The notes below the pieces were generated by a model. It searched no databases and was not told where the DNA came from. It saw nothing but the letters and a program-made list of their open reading frames with translations. A stretch of 64,000 nucleotides of DNA, from contig CP025324.1 in assembly GCA_004014935.1 (NCBI GenBank), forward strand, positions 2,294,501-2,358,500, written 5' to 3'. This document shows positions 41,501 to 52,280 of the stretch, piece after piece (position 1 is the stretch's first letter; every line of letters starts with the position of its first letter). This DNA is from Saccharomycopsis malanga. Lineage: Eukaryota > Ascomycota > Saccharomycetes > Ascoideales > Saccharomycopsidaceae. A program made the translations under genes and the position numbers.

Positions 41501-42578
41501 AGAGTTTGGACTCCCTACAGTGGTCACTTACATGGAAGGAATCCAGGCAAATGCTGCCAGCACCGTAGAAAATCTTCTTGCAAACATCAAATCAAACACA
41601 TTGCAATCAGAAGATTATATGGACGACGGTTCTACTATCCGGCTCCAAGTGACAATCAAAAATCGTAAAGCAACCTTTGATTTCACAGGAACCAGCCCCG
41701 AAGTATATGGCAATTTGAACGCTCCCAAAGCTATCACCTACTCTGCGATCATCTTTTGTCTTAGATGTTTGGTCAATCAAGATATTCCGTTGAATGAAGG
41801 TTTCCTACGTCCCTTAAAAATCATTATTCCTGAAGGGTGTTTGTTAGCTCCTTCATCTACTGCCGCAGTTGTGGCAGGAAACGTTTTAACATCACAGAGA
41901 ATCACCGACGTCATATTTAAAGCATTTGAGGGCATGGCAGATTCCCAAGGTTGTATGAACAATTTCACATTTGGAATGGGCGGAACTACCGATAACAAAA
42001 AGTCATACAAAGGTGGTCTTGGCTATTATGAAACGATAGCCGGTGGCCACGGTGCTGGTCCTTCTTGGGACGGAGTAGATGCTGTACATACTAACATGAC
42101 CAACACCAAAATGACAGATGTTGAGGTCTTTGAAAAGCGGTATCCTGTTCTATTACGTGAGTTTTCCATTAGAAAGGACTCTGGAGGCAGCGGAAAATTC
42201 AAAGGAGGTGACGGAGTAATCAGAGATATCGAGTTCAGAGTGCCAATGCAAGCCTCAATTTTGTCCGAAAGACGTGTAGTATCACCTAATGGACTTCGTG
42301 GTGGTCACAACGGTGCAAGAGGACTCAATTTGTGGATCCGTAAAATTTACAATGAACATAATAAACTTGTAGACACTAAATCCATAAATATTGGAGGAAA
42401 AAACTCAGTCAAAGTTAACCCAGGTGATAGAATAATTATTATGACTCCTGGAGGCGGAGGATACGGAAAACCTGAGGAAAGATCAGTCACACAGGATAAT
42501 AAAGGATTGCATCCAAGTTTCAAACATGTGGCTTACGGTTCTGTCCATCAACGGGCTGATATTCAAAATACAAATTGA
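38575..42578 (+). CDS. OXP1: 5-oxoprolinase (ATP-hydrolysing), two exons
   Basis: Oxp1 opens 5-oxoproline to glutamate with ATP in glutathione turnover. Exon 1 is 38575-38601 (MNGIDIAID), the intron is 38602-38648, and exon 2 runs 38649-42578, for 1318 residues (about 1286 in Saccharomyces). The intron has GTGAGT, TACTAAC (38635-38641) and CAG and is only 47 nt. Splicing yields the conserved AIDRGGTFTDVIAF at the N terminus, which the exon-2 frame alone lacks. The hydantoinase A half has LGTTVATNALLERKGE, DVGGTSTDIS and AAGGGSRL. The hydantoinase B half has GHRFIDIAEQMGHSLQRTAVS, SAPHIPVHLGSM and the Gly-rich GGGGYGKP close to the end. Confidence 0.95.
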
Positions 42579-44053
42579 TATCGTGATTTTTGTAAAATAA
42601 GAAATATACTAGTATATTTTTCAAAAAAACTCTTGTTTATTAGTGTTTTTGATATATTGAGCTCCCTTACAGCACGAAACTGATATATACTAGGTGTGAA
42701 TTATAACTACTTGTTATTTCCATTATAAATCATCTTACAACAACTGTTAGCAAAGCTTTTGCCAGTTCATTATAGGTTGATATGAAAATAATGGATACCT
42801 ATTAATATAGAATTCAAATCAAAAATAAACTTTAATAATTCTCTGATTTATTGTTCCAAGCTCTTTGGTCTAGCAACTCCTTTGAATACGTTCTAATCAA
42901 CAACTGGAAATACGTGAATTTCAGCTCTTTTTTTTGGTACATAATGCAGCGTTCATAGCGAATAAAAAATATATACAATTTACTATTTAAGCCAATCATA
43001 TCCTGATATTTCTATACACTTCCCCCCTGCCAAAAACCATGGACAATTTTTTTCTTCAAATTGCAAGTTTGTAGTATTCATTATATTCAAATGCTATTTG
43101 CTGTGCTAAAAATGAAAAACTTTAGGTAAACCACAATTGGGCCTAATATTAAATATGACATAACCCCTCTTGTATCATTTTTGGCGGTAAAGTTTTGTAT
43201 GCTTCTAGTCTTAGGGTCTGATCGACTAGATATCTTAAGCCCCCTTATTCTATGATTTGCTCTTCTAACAGTTGCTCTCTTGGCACTCTTTATTTTATTT
43301 ACTAACACTTATTGGCTAGACTTATCAGGCATTACTCAAGCCATTGGCATTTCCTGTTGTGTCGTTACCTTCAAGACTCTACACAATGGTCTAGAGCCTT
43401 CAGTTACCCTTGTAGGGCTTCACTGTTCTAATCACTATTTAAGACTTTATTGTCTCCTTTATTTCAGTCTTCTTCTATTCTTTTATATGCTCAGTTACAT
43501 TTTGCCCATTTTCCGTTCCCTACAAATCCATCTTAATAACCCCCCTATCATAACAATCCAAAACATATCAAAAACAGACTGAAACTCAAAACCTCAATAC
43601 TCATAGTAAATACTATTTAGAAGAAGTAGCAAATTTCTAAAGCACTGGCTTATTTATTGCCAAATTATTACTGGTATTAAAGACGCTATACAAAGTGTTT
43701 TTTGTCCTTACAGGTTCTAAGCACCAATTGTGACATACCAATACTACATTCAACATAGATACAATTTTTATTTCCAAGTAAAACTGTGTAGGATGGAAAA
43801 TCAGGCTTCTAAAAACAATAGAACAAAATCTAAAGCGCAAACATGACAATGCCAAATACCGCACAATATCTAGGTTTTAAAGCATGAGCGGAACTTGTAA
43901 AAAGAAGACAAAGTGTAAAAATGCTTTTTAGATAAATAAAAAAAAAGTAAAAAAAGAGGAGAAGAAAGTGTAGATTGAAAACTTTTTTTTAGGCTATTTT
44001 TTTCATATGGATTGTTTTTAGAAGGTTTTGGTGTGATGGGGTTAGCCCCGTTT
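42579..44053. other. Convergent intergenic region OXP1/GSY1
   Basis: About 1.5 kb between two gene ends. It contains a short SINE-like fragment (42668-42715). A frame of 100 codons at 43280-43582 has no recognisable domain and I do not call it a gene. The rest is AT-rich. Confidence 0.5.
42668..42715 (+). repeat. SINE-like 3'-end fragment
   Basis: CACGAAACTGATATATACTA followed by GGTGTGAATTATAACTACTTG repeats the family's terminal domain (ACGGAACTGATATGTACTGG...GAAATATAAG). The tail is worn. Confidence 0.55.
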
Positions 44054-46147
44054 TTAATGGTCATCCTCTTCGCCACTAGATGGGGGAACGGATTCACCTC
44101 TCAAAGTAAGAGGGTATCTATCGATATCCTCGTCAGACTCGCTATCATCGCCGGTGCTCAAACGGAAGCCGACGTAGTCTTCAGTTCCCAATTCCTGTTT
44201 TGTTTCTTGTAAGGAGCCTAGATCGCCAGGGGTCATCAATAGCTTGCGATCTCTTGGTGATCCTGGTGCGGACAAAGGTCTGGTCAACTTGATAGCGGTG
44301 TTGTTAAGGAAAGGGTTACTTCCTGCTTTGAAAAGGTCAGGATAAGCTCTTTTCAAAGCCAATTGTCTGGCCTTGATATATTCTAGACCCATTCTTTTCC
44401 AATCCAACAATTCGGACAAACGTTCTGTACGGTTTCTCTGGTTGATACGTTGCCGTCTGGATTTGCCGACAAACTCAAACATGTAATCGGACAACTGATT
44501 GATACTTTCGTCAACAGACTTCATTCTTCTGTCTACGATGTAGATGCCGTAGTCCGGGGCGTTTTCAATCAAGTCTTCCATGTAGCCGCCGAATCCAGAA
44601 AGGTTTGTAGTGATGGAAGGAACACCCATGACAGTACACTCTGCTGGGGTGTATCCCCACGGTTCGTAATAGGAAGGGAATACGCCCAAGTGGCAACCTC
44701 TGACAAACTCGTCGTAATCCAAAGGCAATATAGGATTATTGGAGTTTAAGAATTCTGGATGGAAAATCACCTTGACTCTGTCATCCGAAGAATTGAACAA
44801 TTTGACTCTTCTGATCTGGTTTAAGATTGGATCGTTAGCATCGTCGTTCATGTTATGAGTGACAATAGGCGGCAAAGAGTCTCTTTTCAAAGCATAGACT
44901 CTTCTTTTCAACAAGACCCTGTCTGCAGGCTTGATTAATTCGTCCAACGTAGGCACCTCTTCTCCGTGTTGTTGGTATCTGGCACAATGTTCCAACAATC
45001 TGCGCTCGATGTTCTTTGAAATGTCAGCGACGCTGTTTTCCAAAGCTTTGGTGACGGCCTGGCCTTTCAAGGTGTCGGCGGTGTAAGACCTTGTAGAAGC
45101 TGGCATGATTAGAAACGCTACCACTGTTTTTTTGGATCCTGATTCTTTCAAACGATGGTTTAATCTAGCAAGTGCTTCGATGAAGAAATCAGCTCCTTTG
45201 TTACGATATTCGTATCTGCCAGCAATGAAAAAGTACAATGTGTTATCCAAATCAAAGTCATATTTTCCATAGAAATGGCCTCTTACAAAATCGTTGATTT
45301 TCTCCTTTTGAACTGCATGTAAGTTTTGAAATTCGTGGACTGCCTGGAACTTGACAACGTTCAATCCGTTTGGTAATACGCCATCTGGTTTTCTTTTCAA
45401 CAAATGTTCAGACTCAAAAGCGGTGATGTGAGAAACTGTGGTGAAGACATCTGCAGAATGAGCAGCAGCTCTTTCAATGCAGTATCTATGGTAAATGCCT
45501 CTTTTGCCAGCTTCTGCGTCAACGTCAAAGTTTGCTAGGTTGTTGTAGAAATCAACAGACCCAGCACAAAGATATCTACCCAATAAGGTGGCATGAGTGG
45601 TGAAAATGGTGGTTACATCAAGTCTTCTTTTTCTACACAATGGCAAACAAACACCAGCCAACCATTCGTGGAAATGAGCAATCACTGCTCTTTCTCTGTC
45701 ATGGAAAACTAATTCACCCAAAAACCAAGCCACCAAATAGCCAAGCAATATTGCATCATTGGTCTCACTGTCATTTGGTGGCGTAGGGATTCCCGACAAG
45801 CTCCAGAGATCAGATTTCCATTCATCCAAATAACCACGTACCGAATTGACATCAAACAATAACACTCGTGGAGCGCCTTCAATCAACCATCTTCCATATA
45901 ACCATTTGACACCTCTCGAAGACATGGCATCAAGACTCTGTTTGATCTTGGGATCCTTTAGCTCTAATTGTTCCACCTCCGTGGCCGCTGAGTTATGGTT
46001 AAGAGGTCCTATCAAACAATACCGGTGACGATACTCGGCCACTGTTATGGGCGCTTTGGATTTCAACACAGAATAGATCCCGCCCACACGGTTAGCCACC
46101 TCAGTGGCAATCTCAAAAAGCAAATGGTTCTTGATATCTCTGGTCAT
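44054..46147 (-). CDS. GSY1: Glycogen synthase
   Basis: Glycogen synthase adds glucose from UDP-glucose to glycogen. The 697-residue product is a GT3-family enzyme: the N-terminal donor-site loop [12 protein letters not shown] near residue 22, [18 protein letters not shown], and the C-terminal [14 protein letters not shown] with the catalytic Glu region. The arginine-rich helix [15 protein letters not shown] matches the segment that senses glucose-6-phosphate. [10 protein letters not shown] in the tail keeps the phosphorylated serines known in yeast Gsy2. The tail ends acidic. It starts at the ATG with A at 46147. An AGGGG (46314-46318), the stress-response element core, lies about 170 bp upstream. 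Confidence 0.97.
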   Translation of the reverse strand: MTRDIKNHLLFEIATEVANRVGGIYSVLKSKAPITVAEYRHRYCLIGPLNHNSAATEVEQLELKDPKIKQSLDAMSSRGVKWLYGRWLIEGAPRVLLFDVNSVRGYLDEWKSDLWSLSGIPTPPNDSETNDAILLGYLVAWFLGELVFHDRERAVIAHFHEWLAGVCLPLCRKRRLDVTTIFTTHATLLGRYLCAGSVDFYNNLANFDVDAEAGKRGIYHRYCIERAAAHSADVFTTVSHITAFESEHLLKRKPDGVLPNGLNVVKFQAVHEFQNLHAVQKEKINDFVRGHFYGKYDFDLDNTLYFFIAGRYEYRNKGADFFIEALARLNHRLKESGSKKTVVAFLIMPASTRSYTADTLKGQAVTKALENSVADISKNIERRLLEHCARYQQHGEEVPTLDELIKPADRVLLKRRVYALKRDSLPPIVTHNMNDDANDPILNQIRRVKLFNSSDDRVKVIFHPEFLNSNNPILPLDYDEFVRGCHLGVFPSYYEPWGYTPAECTVMGVPSITTNLSGFGGYMEDLIENAPDYGIYIVDRRMKSVDESINQLSDYMFEFVGKSRRQRINQRNRTERLSELLDWKRMGLEYIKARQLALKRAYPDLFKAGSNPFLNNTAIKLTRPLSAPGSPRDRKLLMTPGDLGSLQETKQELGTEDYVGFRLSTGDDSESDEDIDRYPLTLRGESVPPSSGEEDDH

Positions 46148-48959
46148 TATAAAGATACTGTAGACAGTAAAAAAGCTGAATCTGCTGGTTAGTAAGAAAA
46201 ACGAGTCTTATTTATACAGCCCAACAAACAAAAACAAGGCAAATAACAGTATCTTTCTACGTTTCTTGAAAACTGGGTCCAACTTACCAAAAAAAAAGGC
46301 CAGCGCTTAAACAAGGGGCAGAACAAGCAAAAACAAACTGGTCTTCAAACGTTCCACCAAACTCTATATACTAAACAAAACACTGCAAATAAAGCACACT
46401 GAACCTCAGGGAAGCATCTAACCAGCTAATTAATACAACCGCCAGCAAAAACAAGTCGAACAAACGACAAGTGGTGGAAGCAATACTATGGCATCATCAC
46501 CCGAGGAAGACAAGCAAAACACGTCCTTCCCCCGCACCAGTGCTGAATAACCCTCCGTCTAAGAATGGGGGGATCCGGGGTACGGCTGTCAGATGGTTTG
46601 ACACTTGCAGCACGGATCCGGCATGCCGACGGATAGCTTGTAGATGGCAAAATAGAAACTATTTGGAAGATAATTTGAGACGAAGCAATGTCATACTTTT
46701 TTCCTCCTTGTTCATTATAATTCTTGTACCCAAAAAAAAAAAAAAATATCCTGGATTATCTCATATTCAAACTCCCAACTTTACCCGGTTGTGTGCCCTG
46801 GCCTTGGTACACACGCCAGGGCTCATGTGCTTGGAGATGATAATATAGTGAGGTAAGTATAATATGTAGCTAAGTTTAAAGTAATTTCAGCCTGTTGTGA
46901 TGTTCAGATTTTGCAGTTTCATAAAATTTAATGAAATTTCAAAGTAGAAAAGTTTATATTTTGACATATAAGTCAACGGGCCAATTTGACAACCTTTTTT
47001 CTAAAACTATAGGTTTAAATCATCATTTCAATCAACCTAGTGCGTTCGTAACTGGAAGCTACAGCCATATGGATGTTTCCGGGCTTAATTCTTTACGAAT
47101 AACTATAAATGTTCAATTATTATACTCATTACAATGCAAAATTGGCCAAAACTGCAGAAAAACTAAAAAAGGCAACCTAATTCTCCTCTAGGTTTTGTCA
47201 AGTTTTGATAGTTTATTGTTTTCCCCAGACACCCCCAACCATATACTTGGAATTTCAGGATTCTTGACAGCATTTTGTTCAATCCTCGCTTAACAACTTT
47301 GAAAAGAACGGTCAAATTTAAACCGACAAGTTACGTTTAGCTGTGAGATGCATAGCGATGCATATCTCCACATGCAGCACCATGCATGGCCCCGACGCAG
47401 GTTTAAGCTTCTAGAATACAGTCTTGTAGATGAATATTATGTTGGTTGGTTAAGTTTGAAATTCCAGAAGCCAGTGTCAGTATTATTGAAGAGTCTTTTT
47501 AGTATTGAAATTTCTTATCAATAGTAGTAGCTTGGTGAGTTTATTTATTCTTCAGGCAAGTTCTGTCATGCATGCAAGAAAGTGTATCAATTTCAACTAT
47601 CCGAAGCTTTGAAAATACGAATCTATGACAGCTTCTTTTTCGAGAAACCTTTCCAATGTTCAAGATCCAGTAACTAAAAGTCCGTAGGACTACAGCCCCG
47701 CAAGGCTTGCCAAGGAATCTCCACCTGCCTTTTTTTTCCGTTCATAATAAGTGCCCACTATTTTCATATTCTTTTGAAATCCAGCGAATAGCTGAAAAAC
47801 CAGTTGTTTTCTTTTTATTCAGTCTAGTTTATTTCTGTTTTACTGTGCGACAACTTTTTGAATCAAGCAAATGTCCCATATGGCAAAAAAGCCATAAAGA
47901 CTAGAACTATTTGTAAAAATGTTGATTTATTTTTGAACAATTTTATTTTGTTTAGTTGGCAGATTTTTCCGGACTTGATGTTTGCTTATTTTTCTATATG
48001 TATTTTGTTAATCAGATGATGTTTTCGGTGACGAAATCCAGACCACTTTTTCTTTGAAATGCCTTTTTACAGAGAGCGTGTCAATTAGAAATTCAGTTGC
48101 TGGACAAAGCCAAAAATTGCGAAGATGAGATCCCGTAATACTTTCAGACGCATTAAAGACCGTAATTATCATCAATTTGAAGCAGGGTTTTGACCAAAGG
48201 AGAGATATTTTTAGAGAATAGCTATAAACAGGTAAGATGTATTGAATATGAGGCATATTATGGAACATTTCGTCATACGATTTTCGGAATACACGTCAAC
48301 ATTCTAGGCTACAAAAGAATAAAACAAAAATAGCTTACGCAATTAAAGTTGCAGAATATGTCAGTGTATTGACATAAGATTGAGTGACAACTACTCTCTT
48401 GTTACCAGAAACAAGTCCATTTCAACAAATCTGTGTATACCTTCGCTTTTCACTTAGGCACGACGTGTAAAAGTATGCGCAAATGGTTTCTAAATATTAC
48501 ATAATCTCTTGTTTAGATTATGTAATATACAACTCCTGTTTAGATTGACAGTAAATTTCATTTATCAAGTCATGGCCAACAGTGAGATTCAAAAGTAGGT
48601 CTTGAAAAAGTGTTCAAGACATTTATTCCGAGTAAAAAGCGGACAAACTGGCAATTTAGCCATAGACAATGTGGTGTTTGAAATCTATCTTCAACAAAAA
48701 ACTTGTATGGCACATTTTTCAACCTCTATTTTTTGATAGAGAAATTTCTCGCCTGATTTGACCTGCAGCACTAAGCATATTTCGTACTTTAATTTGCCTA
48801 TTGGAGAAGATTTGCATCGTATTGCATCAGCCACTTTTCAGTTTATGCACGAGCGGTGACATCGACTTGTTGTGCAGCATATCCCTGTTCAGGGAGTGCG
48901 GAACAATCGGTCAAGGTAACATGCATATATGCATGCACCCACGCACGCACGCATGCATA

Positions 48960-49004
<45 letters not shown>

Positions 49005-49006
49005 TA
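48960..49006. repeat. (CATATA)n microsatellite
   Basis: About seven units of ACATAT, bordered on both sides by GCATGC sequences and preceded by ACGCACGCACGC. Non-coding. Confidence 0.85.
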
Positions 49007-49848
49007 TGCATGCATCTTCTGATGCAATTTTATTTTCCAATTACAGAGTTTTTCTCTGTGCATATGCATGCATAAATTAATGTGGGTTATACAGAAAAAG
49101 TAAACAAATTATGAAAATAAAATAAAAATATAGGACTCGTTTTTCAATCTCATGGTTTTGATACATTGTACTGGTCTAATTCTGGCTTTTTAAATATTTG
49201 TTTGGTATTACTTCATGGATTATGACATGAATTTAATTCCCTCACTTTGGATATGAGTGCCAGATAAAGAGATAAAGAGAAAATGTGGACGACAACCGCA
49301 AATGAGATAATATTAAGGTAGTTTTAACTTATAATGTAAATATGGGCGATGACATAATTAATAGAAACCCTATGTAAAAGAAAGTTTCTAGTGGGCTTTG
49401 TAAAAGTCACATTTTCAGTAGATGTGTCATTTAAATGTAGACACGCTTGTTAATAGGATAAGGTAAGTCGACTCTTTGATGAATCTAGCTAGACTGGAGC
49501 TGTAATATTCGGACCTATTTTAAAAATGTGAATACAGGATCTGCTATATTCACCAGTAAGCTTTAGTGGTGTTTTGTCAATCAAAAAGCAGGAACCTGAA
49601 GTCAGGGCTGGATGGTGAAGTGAAGCCTGGAAGTCATAACCACAGTGAAGCCTATGATATAAGAACCATGCTGATATTCCTGTAGCTTGCTTCCTAGCAA
49701 TTGACCTATTCTTGTAGGTTTGTTTTATATGGTAACCTACTAGAAAGCAAATAAGTATGACAAGTGTCTGAATACCGGTATGAGCTCATTATAAAACACA
49801 ATAGTAGACAGGGACACTGCCTACCTTGAAATTTGTAATCAAGTAAAA

Positions 49849-49944
49849 CAGATAGTCTTATTTATGGAATATCAATATTACAGATAGTCTTATTTATGGA
49901 ATATCAATATTACAGATAGTCTCATTTATGGAATATCAATATTT
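49849..49944. repeat. Threefold 32-bp tandem repeat
   Basis: Three adjacent units of ACAGATAGTCTTATTTATGG plus AATATCAATATT, with only one substitution (TCTT to TCTC in unit 3). The near identity indicates a recent expansion. Confidence 0.85.
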
Positions 49945-51137
49945 ACTGATAATGTTATGTAAAAATATCGCTTAAAAGCAACGGTTTATAGCTGACTTTG
50001 ACGAGTCCAAATGGTTCTAGATGGTCTTTTGGCCCAAACTCCTTAATAAATACAACGGCGAGGATCATAGATTGATAGACCATAAAACAATGCGGAGATA
50101 TGATTTCATAAGACAGAAGAAAACCGCACCTACAGTGGCACCTACAGTGTATCAAATAGTTGATATAAGCTTTATAATATCAATACTTGCGATCTAAAAA
50201 CGCCAGTCTACCATGCAACTAACAATAAACAACCATTTATTGTCACCCACCTCGCCCCTGGATGGGCTCTTTCTTTTTCTATGACAATGTTTACGTCTTA
50301 GCCCTCCTTCTAGAAATGACAATAGCTATTGTCAGTGCTCCTCAGCAAGGTAAACACCCAGGTACCAGCAGGTACCAGGTATTCCATTCTCCTTGACTAA
50401 TTGGAAAGCTAATTAAGATCTATGACGTTAGACGATTCTCGCCAATTCTCATTAGCGAAATTTCACCAACCACATTCTCCAGGGGGCCAGGGTTACCAGA
50501 CAAAGTTGATCGTAAATCTAATCAACCTATCTGCCAATCAATACGGCATCATCTGGTCCGCCAGCTAAGATATCCTAACAAATTGCCCACTATGGGTATT
50601 CTTCATGTAAATATGGCCTATTTATTCAAACAGGTTTCAGTCTGATCAGCTGGCAACAACCATCTGTTATGTTTGCGGTTTAGGACTCCGTACAATTACA
50701 CTTCTTTCTCTTTATTTGAAAATGTCACAGCCTATGGAAACGTAACAGCAATTACCATAGGTTAACGTTTAGTCAGCTGGAATATTGACAATAAGTTGTT
50801 TCTACTTGAACCTGTTGATTGACAGGCCATTGGCTAATTTTTCGATTTAAATTCTATAAACCTCTTCTACAGTTGCTTGCTGGATCGTTCTTTCGAATAG
50901 ATTCGGATAATAAATGTTAATTACATCTACATTTTAACGTTATAACTCGCTGCATTAGAAGCATTCAATAAAGCTGCTTTGCTTTTTATCCAAAAAGAAA
51001 AGACTAGAAATTAATTAAAACCAAATACATTATGATGCAAAGTATTGAGGTTATGGTTGTTGTCTCCAGGTAAATAAACCATCTTGTTTATTGTCCATAT
51101 ATATAATTTATATGGTTTGATGCATCACGTGCCCATT

Positions 51138-51157
51138 ACTAGCCACTAGTGGCTAGT
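51138..51157. repeat. Perfect 20-bp palindrome
   Basis: ACTAGCCACTAGTGGCTAGT reads the same on both strands. Two further 12-bp palindromes, CACATGCATGTG (51374-51385) and GCCACATGTGGC (51385-51396), lie 220 bp downstream. They are candidate sites for dimeric regulators in the promoter of the Ada/AraC-type gene. Confidence 0.6.
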
Positions 51158-52280
51158 GGCCAGTAGGCAAGTGGCGCACGCACGTCATAGTTTTCCTCGC
51201 AATGCGCTGCTGCTGCACTAAACTAGAGTTGGAGATACATTGCACTGCATTGCCGCGCAGCGTGGCAAAAAAAAATAAAACAAACAAATAAAATAAAACA
51301 ACAATAACAAAAAAACAAAAAAAGACCTTCTGGACACAAGCCACACGCGTGCAGACGGGTCCAGTCCGAGCGCCACATGCATGTGCCACATGTGGCGCGG
51401 TTCCCATGACATCAACAGGTTGCACGGCCACACTTGTTTCCCAGTGCGGTCGGGAGGTGCGTGTGGCGCATCAATTTTCGCGCTACGTAATAGCGAGGCA
51501 GTGCTTGCAATCAGTAGTAAATTGTCTTATTCATTAGTTTTCTTCTGGCAGTGGTGACGCCACACCAGTTCTGAACAAGAAGATTTGGACGAAGGATGTC
51601 ACTGGGGGAAATCTGGCGTTGGGGTGGCTAGTACGGGATATAGAACAAGTTGGAGTCTAGCCCCAAAGGAAAGACCTGGGGGTGAGGCGGGGGCTGGTGT
51701 GACATTGGGAGGAGGAGGAGGAGAAACTGGTGCTGTTAAAGTTGAGGCAAGGTGCATATTGCAGGAAGTTATGCGGGTGAAGTTTTTAGTTTCCACTCAA
51801 TACTATATACTGTATACAAGACTACTTTTTTTTTTTCTTCTTTTTGTATGCAATGTATTACAGACTGCGTATGCATAACGCATAACGCACCATGCATGCA
51901 TTACAAAAAAAAATTAAAAACCGCATGCAATGCATGCAATGTATGCATAGCGCACCAGAAGATGATAGAATCCTGCAGAATGCAGTTTTTCTCTGGCTGA
52001 AATAACATATTGGTGCAGTGCGCCCAGAAACCTTAATTCAAACTGTCTCTGTCTGACCAACAAGGAGGTTTTGGATATTCAAGTATATAAATATATATGT
52101 ATATAATAAGTGGACAATCCAGTGCTGCCAATCTATTTCTTTTTCGATTGGACTTTTTAACACATTCTTCTACTTTGCTTCTTGTCCCTACAGAACGAAC
52201 CAGTTGCTACGTTTGACCAGCTATATAAGAAGAAGAAGAAGACCGTTTTTTTTTTTTGACCAGATATTTTGAAAAAGTAC

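Larger units (their letters stand above)
47569..51938. promoter_or_regulatory. Cluster of TGCATGCA palindromes
   Basis: Exact TGCATGCA occurs at 47569-47576, 48930-48937, 49007-49014, 49065-49072, 51893-51900 and 51931-51938. Related sites are CCATGCATGG (47380-47389) and GCATGCAT (48951-48958). In AT-rich DNA an 8-bp word of this kind is expected far less than once in this length. I noticed none elsewhere in the window. The binding factor is unknown to me. Confidence 0.45.
46148..52280. other. 6.1-kb gene-free region upstream of GSY1 and the Ada/AraC-type gene
   Basis: No open frame here has a recognisable domain. The right two-thirds probably act as a long promoter of the regulator at 52281. 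The stretch is rich in TGCATGCA (six copies), contains a (CATATA)n microsatellite (48960-49006), a threefold 32-bp repeat (49849-49944), a 20-bp palindrome (51138-51157) and a G-rich patch (51660-51730). The 250 bp before the regulator hold a T run and AAGAAGAAGAAG. No RNA gene could be supported. Confidence 0.5.

Noticed and set aside
43280-43582. 100-codon frame with hydrophobic segments
   Set aside because: No similarity that I recognise; hydrophobic runs are common in T-rich non-coding sequence.
51585-51878. Gly-rich frame upstream of the Ada/AraC-type gene
   Set aside because: It arises from a GGA-repeat patch; no domain and no sign of coding constraint.
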